Assembly: GCA_018262985.1 (NCBI GenBank) | Contig: JADFDI010000003.1 | Span: forward strand, 161,577-225,576 | DNA from: Spirochaetota bacterium | GTDB taxonomy: Bacteria > Spirochaetota > Spirochaetia > Treponematales > UBA12059 | Direction: 5' to 3' | DNA length: 64,000 nt | Shown: piece after piece, positions 24,660-33,482 of the stretch | Layout: each line of letters starts with the position of its first letter | How positions within the stretch are numbered: the stretch's first letter is position 1 | The notes under the pieces: model-generated | Database searches by the model: none | What the model saw: only the letters and a program-made list of their open reading frames with translations | Told to the model about the DNA's origin: nothing | Made by a program: the position numbers and the translations under genes

Positions 24660-24674
24660 GGCGGACGGGCGGTT

Positions 24675-26669
24675 TCAGGCGGCGGGCAGTTCGACGCGGA
24701 AGACGGTGCGGCCCGGCCGGGACTCGCAGCCTATCGCGCCCCCGAGCGAATCGACGATGCGCCGGGCGATGTCTAGGCCGAGTCCCGAGCCTTCGCCCGG
24801 CGGCTTGGTCGTGAAGAAGGGCTCGAAGATCCGCTCCATCGCGCCTTCCGGGATGCCCGGCCCCGAATCGGCGATTTCCACGATCACCCGGTCCCCGCTC
24901 CGCCGCGCGCCGACCTCGAGCGAGCCCTTGCCTTCCATCGCCTGTACCGCGTTGACGACGAGGTTGGTCCAGACCTGGACCAGCTGGTCGGGCACCGCTC
25001 GGACGTGGCAGAGTTCGCCGTAGCTCCGCGTCACCTCGATGCCGGGCTTCGAGGGACCGACGTAGAGGGTGAGCGCCATCTCGAGCTCGGCGCTGACCTC
25101 GATCACCGTCGCCTCGCGCGAGCGTTCGGCCCGCGCGTAGGTCCTGAGCGCGCCGACCACCGCCCCCGCCCGTTCGGCCGCCTGGCGGATGACGCGGGCC
25201 GACGAGACCAGGCTGGAGAGGCGTTGCGCCTCGCCGACCAGGGCCGCGGCCTCCGGACGCTTGAGAAGCGCCGAAAAGCGCCCGCGCTCTTCCAGGAGGT
25301 CCATGTCCGCGAGGTCGTCCGCGATGGAGCGCGCGTCGGCCACGCCCGCGCCTTCGAGCTCGCGCGCGGCCTCGAGGCGCTCCTGGCGCGGAGCACCCTT
25401 GCCTTCGCCCTCCGCCGAGTCGGCCTTCTCGAAGGCGCGTTCGAGCAGGACGTCGAAGAGGGCCCGGCTCTCCGGACCGAGCGCGGCGTAGGCCTTGAGC
25501 GCGGGGGAGATGTCCCTTCCCGCGACGCCGAGTATGTTGCCGGACGCGGACACGATGGCGCCGAGCGGCGAGTTGACCTGGTGCCCGATGCCCGCGGCCA
25601 CCTGGCCGAGCGCCGCGAGCTTCTCCTGGAGCACCAGCCGCTCCTGCGCGTCGCCGAGCTCCCTCACCACGGTCTCGAGCGAGACGTTGGCGTCCTGGAG
25701 CGCCCGGTTGACGCTCTGGTTCCGGGCGAGCGTCCTCAGCAGGACCACGGACCAGGCCAGGCTGCCCGCGACTATGATGAAGGCCAGCTGGAGCCAGCGG
25801 TTGCGGAAGTCCGCGATGAAGCCGTAGGCCTCGCCCTCGGGCACGGTGACCATGATGGTCCAGAACGAGTCGACGAGCGGCACCGCCTGGTAGCGCGCCA
25901 CCTTCCGGACCGGGGGGCCCACCGTCTCCCCGATCGCGGAGTACAGGTACTCTCCGTCGCCCGAGCCACCGCCGGCCATGACCTCGGCGAGGGCCAGCAT
26001 GGTCGGCGAATCCGCGCTGGTCTCGCGGACGTTCCTGCCCGCGTGCCCCGGGACCGGGCAGTAGAGCTCGGTGCCGTCGGAGTCGAAGAGGACGGCGTAG
26101 CCGGTTTCGCCGACGCGGATCCGGGAGACGTAGCGGCTCGAGATCTCCTCGAAGGGCACGAGTATGGCCAGGCCGCCCGCGAAATCGTCGCCGCGCCGCA
26201 CCGGCACGACGAGCGAGACGGCCGGGTAGCCCTGGACCGCCATGAAGACGCGGCTCAAGGTCGGCTCGCGGGCGGCCAGGAAGCGGGCGTTGTGCTCCTG
26301 CTTCGAAATGTCGCGGCCGCGCACGGAATCGTCGGGCCAGGACCACGCGATGGTCCCGTCCGGGGCTATCCGGGTCACGGCGCGGACGTTTCCGCGTTGC
26401 TCCTCGTGGAAAGCCCGGAGCGTCGCTTCGCCGTTCGCGTCCATGTCGCGGATTTCCGGCAGGGCCGCGAGGAAGTGGAGCGTGCGGTAGTAGTAGTCGA
26501 AGTACTCGTCGATGCCGTTGGCGGCCTGTTCGGCCAGCACGCGGGCCTGGAAGCGGAGGCGGGCGATGCCCTCGTCGCGCGTAACGCCGTACGCGTCGAA
26601 CATGAGCCACGCGGCCAGCATGAGCACGACCGCGAAAACCGCCAGCGCCGTCCAGATCGTCTTGCGCAT
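24675..26669 (-). CDS. Membrane sensor histidine kinase with Cache-type periplasmic domain
   Basis: A 664-aa orphan histidine kinase. A transmembrane helix (about residues 3-23), a large double-Cache-like sensor region (about 25-275, with motifs such as VGETGYAVLFDSDG) and a second transmembrane helix (about 283-303) precede a coiled coil. The phospho-acceptor is His near residue 363 in GIGHQVNSPLGA. A long helical insert follows, then HATPase motifs NLVVNAVQAM, DSGPGIP and FFTTKPPGEGSGLGL. It autophosphorylates in response to an unknown extracellular ligand. No response regulator gene is adjacent. The start chosen is ATG 26669, directly before the first membrane helix. It is last in a minus-strand run with a lipoprotein and a membrane protein. 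Confidence 0.9.
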   Translation of the reverse strand: MRKTIWTALAVFAVVLMLAAWLMFDAYGVTRDEGIARLRFQARVLAEQAANGIDEYFDYYYRTLHFLAALPEIRDMDANGEATLRAFHEEQRGNVRAVTRIAPDGTIAWSWPDDSVRGRDISKQEHNARFLAAREPTLSRVFMAVQGYPAVSLVVPVRRGDDFAGGLAILVPFEEISSRYVSRIRVGETGYAVLFDSDGTELYCPVPGHAGRNVRETSADSPTMLALAEVMAGGGSGDGEYLYSAIGETVGPPVRKVARYQAVPLVDSFWTIMVTVPEGEAYGFIADFRNRWLQLAFIIVAGSLAWSVVLLRTLARNQSVNRALQDANVSLETVVRELGDAQERLVLQEKLAALGQVAAGIGHQVNSPLGAIVSASGNILGVAGRDISPALKAYAALGPESRALFDVLLERAFEKADSAEGEGKGAPRQERLEAARELEGAGVADARSIADDLADMDLLEERGRFSALLKRPEAAALVGEAQRLSSLVSSARVIRQAAERAGAVVGALRTYARAERSREATVIEVSAELEMALTLYVGPSKPGIEVTRSYGELCHVRAVPDQLVQVWTNLVVNAVQAMEGKGSLEVGARRSGDRVIVEIADSGPGIPEGAMERIFEPFFTTKPPGEGSGLGLDIARRIVDSLGGAIGCESRPGRTVFRVELPAA

Positions 26670-26747
26670 CGCCCGCGTATCCTCCGCGCCAACTCTAGCC
26701 GATAGCCGGGGGCGGCGCAACGGCGGCGGGGCGGCGGCGGGCGGGCC

Positions 26748-27707
26748 TCAGTCGTTCCTCCCGGCCCCCGCGCGGACGGTCGCCGCGAGCCGAGCGAGCG
26801 CGTCGCGCCAGGCCGCGTCGTCGACGGACGGCAGCCGGACGCGGACGAGGGCGCCGTCCCTGGACCAGACCGCGCCGGCGAGCAGGGCGTCGCCCGAACC
26901 CGGGTCGAAGAGCGCGCGGACGGCGCCGTAGAGCGCGAGACGCGCCACGCTCTCGTACACGCGCGCGCTCCGCTCGTCCGTGAATACGAAGGCGGCGCGG
27001 GTTTCGCGCGAACCGGCGCCGTCGACGTACCACGCCGCCGCGAGCGTGAAGCGGGCGGACGCGGCCCCGTCCTCGTCGCCGGCCAGTCCGGACAGGACCG
27101 CGTAGGCGTCCGGGACGACGACGAGGAGGTCTCCGCCCGACAGGTCGGACGCTGCGTCGGGCAAGGGGGAGGGGACGGGTTCGAGGAGGCGCGGAGTCAT
27201 CAGGGCGAGCGGGCGGTTCGAGGCCAGGGCGAGTCGCGAGTCGGCGAAGGCCACGCGCAACGCGCCCCCGGTTTCCCTCCAGCCCTCGCCCTCCCGCTTC
27301 CAGCCCGGGTCCGCGGCCAGGAGCGCGTCGGCCCTGCCTGCCGGGAAGCTCCCGTACGCGGCTGCCTCGAAGCGCCCGTCCTCGCCGGCGCCGAGCGCCA
27401 GGCGATCGACGCGATCCGCGGCCATGATGGCGAAATCGCGTCGGCCGGCCTCGGCGAAGGACTCCGCCAAGGCCAGGGTCTCCGCGCGCGACGAGCTCAG
27501 GTAGAACCGCAGATCGGGCGCGAGGAAGCCCAAGGGGTCGACGCCGTCGACGTAGCGGAGGCGCGGCGCGCAACCCGGCAGGACCAGCGCCAGAACCGAC
27601 AGAACCAGGATCGGGGCCGAGGCGGCGCGTCCGGTCAGGATCCCCCCGGACGGCGCTGCCCGCCGCGCCCGGTCGAGCGCCTCGTCCCTCGTCCTCCGCT
27701 CACCCAT
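26748..27707 (-). CDS. Hypothetical lipoprotein
   Basis: A 319-aa protein not assigned to a family. A charged N-terminus is followed by the hydrophobic stretch APILVLSVLALVLPGC, a lipobox with lipid Cys near residue 46. The mature part is Ala/Leu-rich with alternating strands and helices, no obvious catalytic motif and only the lipobox Cys. GGAGGC is 9 nt upstream of ATG 27707. It lies between a membrane protein gene and the sensor kinase gene on the same strand. A link to the kinase, for example as an accessory sensor, is possible but unsupported. Confidence 0.7.
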   Translation of the reverse strand: MGERRTRDEALDRARRAAPSGGILTGRAASAPILVLSVLALVLPGCAPRLRYVDGVDPLGFLAPDLRFYLSSSRAETLALAESFAEAGRRDFAIMAADRVDRLALGAGEDGRFEAAAYGSFPAGRADALLAADPGWKREGEGWRETGGALRVAFADSRLALASNRPLALMTPRLLEPVPSPLPDAASDLSGGDLLVVVPDAYAVLSGLAGDEDGAASARFTLAAAWYVDGAGSRETRAAFVFTDERSARVYESVARLALYGAVRALFDPGSGDALLAGAVWSRDGALVRVRLPSVDDAAWRDALARLAATVRAGAGRND

Positions 27708-27761
27708 GCGCGAGTGCCTCCATGCGGATGGAAGATAGCACGGAAGCGGCGGCCGCTCCCC

Positions 27762-28442
27762 CTACTTCCGCGCGCCGAGCTCGCCCGTCATGGTCCCGAG
27801 GAAGGCGAGGACCGACGCCTCGGCGAAGACGACGAGAGCGGCGAAGGCCGGCAAGGGCAATGTGGTATCGATTCGGCCCGCGACGACGCCGCAGACGGCG
27901 CCGAGGGCCAGGAACAGGGCCAGCGCGCCGAGCCTGCCGCCGATCTTGATGCCCGGGGCGAAGAGGCCCGAGAGGCCGAGCAGGATCATGAGCCCCGAGC
28001 CGGCCAGGAAGGTCCAGGCCGTCCCGTCCCCGAAGAGCCGCGCCAGCCAGGACGGGCCCCCGTCCTCCGGCGCCTCCCCGGAGCCGGCCTCTGCCTCGCC
28101 CTTCGCGGCGGGTTTCGCGGCGGCCGGCTTCGGCGCCGCGGGCTTGGCCGCGGCCGGCGCGCCCAGGCTCCCGCTCGATCCGCCGGCTCCCGCGGCCGCG
28201 GCGAAGTCCTCGAGCAGCGCGTCGAAGCTCTCGCGGAGCAAGGGTTCCTTGAGCTTGGCGCGGTCGATCGCCGCGAGCTCGCCCACGAGCCGCGCGCGCC
28301 GCCCGAGCCCGAGCTCGCGGAGGGTCGGTCCGAGCAGGGCCGGCGCCGCGAGGACGAGGCCCGCGACTCCCATCGCCATGATGAGGTTCCTGCGCGACTT
28401 GAAGGCGAAGAGGGCGAGCAGCCGCGCGATCAACGAGCCCAT
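27762..28442 (-). CDS. Hypothetical membrane protein with Ala/Pro/Lys-rich linker
   Basis: A 226-aa protein with a first membrane helix at about residues 20-40 and a cytoplasmic or periplasmic helical segment (about 45-88). An AAAKPAAPKPAAAKP low-complexity linker (about 98-120) precedes three further membrane helices (about 142-160, 166-183, 190-215). No family was recognised. The linker suggests two membrane modules separated by a flexible tether. It is the first gene of a minus-strand run. A TTGACG about 50 nt upstream may be part of its promoter. Confidence 0.7.
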   Translation of the reverse strand: MGSLIARLLALFAFKSRRNLIMAMGVAGLVLAAPALLGPTLRELGLGRRARLVGELAAIDRAKLKEPLLRESFDALLEDFAAAAGAGGSSGSLGAPAAAKPAAPKPAAAKPAAKGEAEAGSGEAPEDGGPSWLARLFGDGTAWTFLAGSGLMILLGLSGLFAPGIKIGGRLGALALFLALGAVCGVVAGRIDTTLPLPAFAALVVFAEASVLAFLGTMTGELGARK

Positions 28443-28573
28443 GTGAACCTCCCCGTGGCGACCCCGAGCCGGATCCGCCTTCCATCGTCGGCCCCGGTCA
28501 TCCGCGCGTCAAGCGTCTCCGGAAAAACGCGGGAGGCGCGACGCCGGCCGGCGCGACGGGAACCGGACCCTGC

Positions 28574-29539
28574 CTACAGGTCCGCGCACAGCTTCCGGGC
28601 GAGCGCGCGATGTTCCTCGGCCGCCTCGTAGAAACGCGCCAGGTCGCTCCGCGCGAAGCGCCCGTCCGCGCGCACCTCGCGCAGGGCCTCGCCGCCCCCG
28701 AGGCGGCGCCCCGCCTCCGCCTTGAGCCAGAGCAGCTTGTCGTAGCCGCGGAAAGGCTCGTCCATGGCGGTCTCGTCGATCAGCCCCGCGGCCTCGAGCC
28801 GCGCGCGGGCGTCGAAGGGCTCGAGGTCGAACTCGATGGTCCAGTCGGCTCGCCGCTCGCCCTTGCCGCCCGGGCTCCGGAACACGCGTTCGATCCGTTC
28901 GAGCAGGAAGTCCTCGTCGTCGAACGGGCGCTTCATCGAGACGCAAAAATAGCGGTAGAGCTTCTTCGCGGCCTCCGTCCAGCGCGCGGCGTTGTCGATG
29001 GCGGAGCGCTCGGGCAGGAGCCGCCCGTCGCGCCAGAAGCCGCCCGGGTCGTCCGGCCTGGTCAGCGCCTGCAAGTGGCCGGCGGCCGGCAACCGCGAGT
29101 CCGGGTCGAGAGCGTTGAACGGCTCGTTCCGCGCCGTGAAGTTCTGATGCGCCCAGGTGTCGGCGAAGGCGTGCGCCGCGATTCCGACGCGGCAGGGGTC
29201 GCCGGTTTTCATCGCCGCGACCATCAGCTCCTTCGCCCGTTCGCCGTTGGGCGTCACCGCCCAGGGGTTCCGCTCCCCGTCGCGACGGAGGGCGGCCGCC
29301 GCGTCCGCGTCGCCCGGCACGAAGTGGAAAGGCAGGTAGACCTCGTCCCGGGTGCGCTCGTCCCAGAACACGTAGTTCTGCGTGGCCGGGCAGTCGTACG
29401 AGCGACCGTCCTCGAGCACCCGGTAGGGATGGATGGCGCGGTCGACCCACGCGCTCGCCCAGGCGATCAGGTCCGCGTCGGGCCTGCCGGCGGCCTCGGC
29501 GAGGGCGCGCACGGCGTAATAATGGAAATCGACGTTCAT
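28574..29539 (-). CDS. DUF6765-type protein, zinc phospholipase C-like fold
   Basis: A 321-aa protein that opens MNVDFHYYAVRALAEAAG, the signature of DUF6765 proteins, and carries GIAAHAFADTWAHQNF (about 126-141). The clustered His and Asp residues resemble the metal site of zinc-dependent phospholipase C/S1-P1-like folds. No signal peptide is seen, so it is probably cytoplasmic. The biochemical role is unknown. The ATG at 29539 is set by the conserved N-terminus. A CATACT -10 box ends 9 nt before it with no Shine-Dalgarno sequence, another near-leaderless start. It is divergent from the composite repeat element at 29618-30020. Confidence 0.8.
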   Translation of the reverse strand: MNVDFHYYAVRALAEAAGRPDADLIAWASAWVDRAIHPYRVLEDGRSYDCPATQNYVFWDERTRDEVYLPFHFVPGDADAAAALRRDGERNPWAVTPNGERAKELMVAAMKTGDPCRVGIAAHAFADTWAHQNFTARNEPFNALDPDSRLPAAGHLQALTRPDDPGGFWRDGRLLPERSAIDNAARWTEAAKKLYRYFCVSMKRPFDDEDFLLERIERVFRSPGGKGERRADWTIEFDLEPFDARARLEAAGLIDETAMDEPFRGYDKLLWLKAEAGRRLGGGEALREVRADGRFARSDLARFYEAAEEHRALARKLCADL

Positions 29540-29548
29540 GGTGGGGCC

Positions 29549-29577
29549 AGTATGTGCCCTGTCGGCGTTTCCCGCCA
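29549..29577 (-). promoter_or_regulatory. Near-leaderless promoter of DUF6765 gene
   Basis: On the minus strand TGGCGG (29577-29572), a 17-bp spacer, then CATACT (29554-29549). The ATG follows 9 nt later. Confidence 0.5.
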
Positions 29578-29617
29578 GCCGACTTTCCGCGCGGAAGCGG
29601 CTTCCATCCCGATTTCC

Positions 29618-30020
29618 CGGGGCGCCTCGCGGCCGCCGGAGGGCGGCCGCGACCGGGCTCTCCGCTCCAACGCGCGCGCGCGTTTCCGCTTCGATCCCTG
29701 GCGCGATTCCGGGAGGGGCGGCGCTCCGCCCCTCCGCTCCGGCGCGGTTGGGTCCCGATGGGGACAGACCCCGGAGCCGCCTCGATGGGGACAGACCCCG
29801 CGGCCGCCTCGATGGGGACAGACCCCGCGGCCGCCTCGATGGGGACAGACCCCGCGGCCGCCTCGAGGGGACAGACCCCGCGGCCGCCTCGATGGGGACA
29901 GACCCCGCGGCCGCCTCGAAGGGACAGACCCCGCGGCCGCCTCGAAGGGACAGACCCCGCGGCCGCCTTGAGGGGGACAGACCCCGGGGCCGCCTCGATG
30001 GGGACAGACCCCGCGGCCCC
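29618..30020. repeat. Composite repeat element with 10-unit tandem array (copy 1)
   Basis: A leader module (29618-29740) with GCCGGAGGGCG, TCTCCGCTCCAA and TCCCTGGCGCGA boxes is followed by ten tandem units of 25-27 bp. Each unit is GGGGACAGACCCCGCGGCCG plus CCTCGAT or a shorter joint. The same leader boxes and the same CTGTCCCC core recur at 35433-35820 with a different unit length. No protein is encoded. It precedes the carboxymuconolactone decarboxylase-like gene. Confidence 0.85.
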
Positions 30021-30093
30021 CGCGGTTCGGGATTTTGCGGCTTGCGCGCGGCGCCGCGCTCCGCGAGCCTTGCTGCAGGAAGAGGAGGTACGC

Positions 30094-30402
30094 ATGGATA
30101 CGAGGACCGGCAACCGCGAGTACTTCAAGCGCGGGCATCCCGAGGCCTGGGCCGCCTACGAAGCCTTCGGCAAGGCGCTTCACGAGGCGGGGCCGCTTTC
30201 GCCCCGCGACTGCGCCCTGGTCAAGGTCGCGGTCGCCGCGGCCTCCCAGTACGACTACGCGCTCCGCTCGCACATCGAACGCGCGGTCGAGGCCGGCTGC
30301 ACCCGGGCGGAACTCGAGCACGCCGTCATGCTCGTGGCCACCACCGCGGGCTTTCCCCGCATGATGGCCGCCCTCATGATACTTCGCGACGAGCTGCCCT
30401 GA
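30094..30402 (+). CDS. Carboxymuconolactone decarboxylase/AhpD-like protein
   Basis: A 102-aa all-helical protein of the CMD family, with SPRDCALVKVAVAAASQ, then SHIERAVEAGCTRAELEH and VATTAGFPRMMAA. The AhpD-type catalytic CxxC upstream of the conserved His is absent; the stretch is YDYALRSHI. It is therefore unlikely to be a disulfide reductase and may be a CMD-fold protein of other function. GAGGAGGT precedes ATG 30094 by about 4 nt. It lies just downstream of the tandem array element and before a HAD phosphatase with its own promoter. Confidence 0.85.
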   Translation: MDTRTGNREYFKRGHPEAWAAYEAFGKALHEAGPLSPRDCALVKVAVAAASQYDYALRSHIERAVEAGCTRAELEHAVMLVATTAGFPRMMAALMILRDELP

Positions 30403-30457
30403 GCCGGGGTCCCGCCCTGCCCGCGGGGCCCCGGACGGCATCAGCGCGCGGGGGCGC

Positions 30458-30487
30458 TTCCCGCGCGGCGCCCCCGGCCGCTATAGT
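30458..30487 (+). promoter_or_regulatory. Leaderless promoter of Cof-type HAD gene
   Basis: TATAGT (30482-30487) ends exactly 6 nt before ATG 30494, separated by CGGCGC. The same 6 nt lie between -10 and ATG at 55647. The -35 box is weak (TTCCCG, 30458-30463). Confidence 0.55.
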
Positions 30488-30493
30488 CGGCGC

Positions 30494-31357
30494 ATGAGCG
30501 AAACCTCAAGCCTCGTCGACGCGGCCGCGCGCGCGCGCGATTTCCGCGTCCTCGCCCTCGACCTGGACGGCACCGTCGTCACGGGCGACTACCGCCTCTC
30601 CGATCGCGTCGTCCGCGCGGTCGCGCGCTTCCGCGAGGGCGGACGGCTCCTCTTCGTGGCGTCCGGGCGCGCGCGGATCTCCTCCTTTCCCTGGGTCGCC
30701 CGCTTGGGCGGCGCGGACGGGCTCTCCGCCTTCAACGGGGCGGCGGTCTGGGACGGCCCGGCCGCCCGGGACCCGGAAGGCGTGCCTTTTTTCAGGGTCG
30801 GCCTTTCCGAGTGCGTCGCGCGCGAGCTCCTGGCGCACGCCCGGCGCTCCGGACTCGACTTCCACGTTTGGTCCGGCGAGAAGTGGTACTACGAGGCGCG
30901 AACGCCCGGCGTCGACTTCTACGAGGCGCGTTCGGGCCTCCCCGGCGCCGTCGTCGATTTCGACGCCGTGGACGAGCTCCGCTGGTCCAAGCTCATGTTC
31001 GTCGCCCCCGAGGCGCGGCTCGCGGCGTTCGCCCCCCGCCTCCGCGAGGCCCTGGGCGAAAAGGCCCTCGTCGTCTCGACGGGAGTCTCGATGCTCGAGG
31101 TGGTGCCGCCCGGCGTCTCGAAGGCGGCGGCCCTCGGCGCCTGGCTTTCGCGCCGCGGCCTTTCGCGCGCGGAGGTCCTCGCCTTCGGCGACGCGGAGAA
31201 CGACCTCGACATGCTCCTCGCGGCGGGCGTCGGCGTCGCCATGGCCGACGGTCCGGAGACCGTTCGCGCCGCGGTCGGCAGGGTCTGTCCCCCCGTCGGG
31301 GACGACGGCGTCGCGCTCTGGCTCGAGGAATGGCTCGACGCGCGGGGCGGGGCATGA
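30494..31357 (+). CDS. Cof-type HAD-IIB phosphatase
   Basis: A 287-aa HAD hydrolase of the Cof/IIB class. Motif I is LALDLDGTVVTGDYRLS (about residues 18-34), motif II is FVASGRAR, and motif III/IV is GVSKAAALGAWL followed by AFGDAENDLDMLLAAGVGVAM. A C2-type cap lies between. Members dephosphorylate sugar phosphates, FMN or PLP; the substrate here is not known. The start is ATG 30494 from the leaderless promoter. Its last codon and stop overlap the ATG of the following VOC-family gene (ATGA), so the two are co-translated. Confidence 0.9.
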   Translation: MSETSSLVDAAARARDFRVLALDLDGTVVTGDYRLSDRVVRAVARFREGGRLLFVASGRARISSFPWVARLGGADGLSAFNGAAVWDGPAARDPEGVPFFRVGLSECVARELLAHARRSGLDFHVWSGEKWYYEARTPGVDFYEARSGLPGAVVDFDAVDELRWSKLMFVAPEARLAAFAPRLREALGEKALVVSTGVSMLEVVPPGVSKAAALGAWLSRRGLSRAEVLAFGDAENDLDMLLAAGVGVAMADGPETVRAAVGRVCPPVGDDGVALWLEEWLDARGGA

Positions 31358-31734
31358 ACGTCGAGCACGTCGCGCTCTGGGTCCGCGACCTCGACGCCAT
31401 GGCCGAGTTCTACGCGTCCTGGTTCGGAGGGAGCGCCGGGCCCGAGTACCGCAACGCCGCGAGCGGCTTTTCCTCGCGCTTCGTCTCCTTCGCGTCCGGA
31501 TCGCGCCTCGAGCTGATGCGCCGGGCGGACCGGCTGGCCCCCGACCCCGAAGGCCGCGCGGGCTGGGCCCATCTGTGCTTTTCGGCGGGAGGCCGCGGGC
31601 GAGTCGACGAGCTGGCGGCGGATTTCCGCTCTGCGGGCGTGACGGTGGCCGACGGACCGCGGCTGACCGGCGACGGCTACTACGAGCTCGTCGTGCTCGA
31701 TCCCGAGGGCAACCGCGTCGAGCTCACGGCCTGA
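31354..31734 (+). CDS. VOC/glyoxalase-family protein
   Basis: A 126-aa vicinal-oxygen-chelate protein. It begins MNVEHVALWVRDLDAMAEFY, has the central WAHLCFSAGG strand and ends DGYYELVVLDPEGNRVEL. The metal-ligand positions (His in the first strand, His in WAHLCF, Glu in YYELVVLDPEGN and the final VEL) resemble glyoxalase I. A lyase or dioxygenase function is therefore possible but unspecified. It overlaps the HAD gene by 4 nt. A GTCACG-AGCTTCCGGG repeat starts 4 nt after its stop. Confidence 0.88.
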   Translation: MNVEHVALWVRDLDAMAEFYASWFGGSAGPEYRNAASGFSSRFVSFASGSRLELMRRADRLAPDPEGRAGWAHLCFSAGGRGRVDELAADFRSAGVTVADGPRLTGDGYYELVVLDPEGNRVELTA

Positions 31735-31737
31735 GCG

Positions 31738-31788
31738 GCGTCACGTAGCTTCCGGGAAGCCCCCGGGCGGCGTCACGAAGCTTCCGGG
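31738..31788. repeat. Two copies of the GTCACGAAGCTTCCGG repeat
   Basis: GCGTCACGTAGCTTCCGGG and GCGTCACGAAGCTTCCGGG lie in the same orientation directly after the VOC gene stop. Further copies are at 46483-46539 (three), 47963-48068 (two) and 57111-57130 (one). Confidence 0.8.
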
Positions 31789-31824
31789 CAGACGCGGCCC
31801 AGGACGCGGAACTACGCCCTTGTC

Positions 31825-31879
31825 GCGCGCTCCTTCAGGGCCGGGCCGCGCGCTCCTTCAGGGCCGGGCCGCGCGCTCC
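31825..31879. repeat. 23-bp tandem duplication at the GDPD gene 3' end
   Basis: Two full copies and one partial copy of GCGCGCTCCTTCAGGGCC plus GGGCC. The middle copy holds the gene's stop codon, and the distal copy would repeat the C-terminal residues after the stop. This points to a recent slippage event. Confidence 0.75.
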
Positions 31880-32982
31880 GCTTCCAGTTCCGCGTACACC
31901 TTCTCGAGCAGGTCCGGCCGGTCGGTGATGATGCCGTCCACCCCGAGAGCGACGAGCTCCCGCATGGTCGCCTCGTCGTTGACCGTCCAGTAGTGCACCG
32001 CGACCCCGTGGCGCCGCGCGTCCTCGACGATGCGCCGGTCGACGAGGCGCGTGTACCACTCGTCGCGCTCCGGATCGTACCAGGCTAGCTTGTCGCGGAT
32101 GAAGGCCGGCAGCTTCTCGACCAGGGCGCGCTGCTTCGGCTTGATGCGATCCTCGACGGGCAAGAGCAGGGCCGAGTAGCCGGGCTTGAGGAAGAAGTCG
32201 AGCCCGAGCGCGGAGAGCACCGAGAAGACGAGCACGTCGTCGGAGGCCGCCGCCGTCGCGATGCCTCCGCCCGAGGCCTCGCGGAGCAGGGCGGTGGCGG
32301 CATCCTCGAAGCTGGCCACCACGACGCGGTCGCGCATGCCCGCCGCGTCGACGGCGCGCGCGAGGGCTTCCGCGGCCGCCCGCGCGTGCCCCTCGCCCGT
32401 CCGCTCGACGGTATCCTTGAGCTCGAGGATGTACGATGCATCCGGATACGCGGCGAAGAGCGCTTCAAGGCGCGCGGGCGCGAGCTCGGCGAGCAGGGCC
32501 GGATGGTCCCGCGCGAGCGCGGCCGAGTCCGCGTAGGGCCGCGAGCCGTCCGGGGCGGTGAAGTTGACGCCGAAGTTGCGCGTCCTGAGCTCCGCGTAGG
32601 CGAGCTCGCGGACGAGGCGGTCCTCGCCGGTGGTGGCCTTGATGGAAAGGTCGTGGTGGCTCACGAGGACGCCGTCCGCGCTGAGCGCCAGGTCGATCTC
32701 GAAGTTGGTCCAGCCGCGCTCGGCCATCATGCGGTACGAGAGGATGGTGTTCTCCGGGTAGAGCCGCTTGGCGCCGCCGTGCGGCACTACGAGGGGAAGC
32801 TCGCCCGTCCCGACGCGGAGGGGGTTCGCTCCCCCCGGTCCCGGCGCGATGGGTATCCGGTCGAGGACGTAGAGGACGAGGGCGAGGATCGCGACGACGG
32901 CGAGCGCGAGGGGAAGCGCGCGGCCGAACCATCCGCGGGCATCGCGCCTTTCCCGCTGTTCCCGCGTGACCCGTTCCACCAT
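31858..32982 (-). CDS. Glycerophosphodiester phosphodiesterase, membrane-anchored
   Basis: A 374-aa GDPD. A basic N-terminus and one membrane helix (about residues 23-43) precede the TIM-barrel catalytic domain. HGGAKRLYPENT, EIDLALSADGVLVSHHDLS and the late motif VHYWTVNDEATMRELVALG, then DGIITDRPD, are all present. The family splits glycerophosphodiesters into an alcohol and glycerol-3-phosphate with Ca2+ or Mg2+. Single-helix anchoring suggests action at the outer face of the inner membrane, on lipid head groups. The 3' end carries the 23-bp tandem duplication. It is monocistronic. Confidence 0.92.
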   Translation of the reverse strand: MVERVTREQRERRDARGWFGRALPLALAVVAILALVLYVLDRIPIAPGPGGANPLRVGTGELPLVVPHGGAKRLYPENTILSYRMMAERGWTNFEIDLALSADGVLVSHHDLSIKATTGEDRLVRELAYAELRTRNFGVNFTAPDGSRPYADSAALARDHPALLAELAPARLEALFAAYPDASYILELKDTVERTGEGHARAAAEALARAVDAAGMRDRVVVASFEDAATALLREASGGGIATAAASDDVLVFSVLSALGLDFFLKPGYSALLLPVEDRIKPKQRALVEKLPAFIRDKLAWYDPERDEWYTRLVDRRIVEDARRHGVAVHYWTVNDEATMRELVALGVDGIITDRPDLLEKVYAELEAERAARP

Positions 32983-33092
32983 GGCGGCCTCCCCGGTCGC
33001 GCTTCGTCATGAAAAGGCGCGGCGCCAGAGGACGATACCCGTCCCCGGGCGCCGCGGTCAACGACCCGCGCGGGATCGCGAGCCGGACATCC

Positions 33093-33374
33093 TCAGGACT
33101 CGATCTTCGCCTTGAGGCGGTCGTACTCGGCTTCGGCGATCTCGCCGCGCGCCAGGCGCTCCTTGAGCAGCGCGAGCGCGGAGGCCGTGCCGTCGGCCGT
33201 GCCTTCGCGGACGGCGCCGGACTTCGCGGCGCGCTGCGCCTTCACCGAGAGGACGATGGCGACGACCAGCCCCGCGACGAAGAGCGCGCCGACGAGCCAG
33301 CCGATCCAATGGAAGCCGAAGAAGGGACCCGCGGCGCTCATGCCGTAGCCGAGACCATACAGGCGGTTGTACAT
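33093..33374 (-). CDS. Small membrane protein with SHOCT domain
   Basis: A 93-aa protein with one or two N-terminal hydrophobic segments (about residues 8-45), a basic linker and a C-terminal SHOCT motif (LALLKERLARGEIAEAEYDR). SHOCT domains are short oligomerisation modules often C-terminal to membrane helices. The function is unknown. It has a reasonable upstream AAGGAGC. Upstream at 33437-33451 there is a GCCAAG-aac-CTTGGC palindrome that might be an operator. Confidence 0.8.
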   Translation of the reverse strand: MYNRLYGLGYGMSAAGPFFGFHWIGWLVGALFVAGLVVAIVLSVKAQRAAKSGAVREGTADGTASALALLKERLARGEIAEAEYDRLKAKIES

Positions 33375-33482
33375 CGAAAAGCTCCTTGGGACGCCGCGTC
33401 GGGCGCGGCCCCCCGCAGTTAATTATGCAGGAAGCGTGCCAAGAACCTTGGCGGTGATGAGCCGCGAGCCTCGGGCAAGCCC

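Noticed and set aside
29755-30020. CRISPR array
   Set aside because: Units are contiguous, with no unique spacers and no cas genes; it is a plain tandem repeat.
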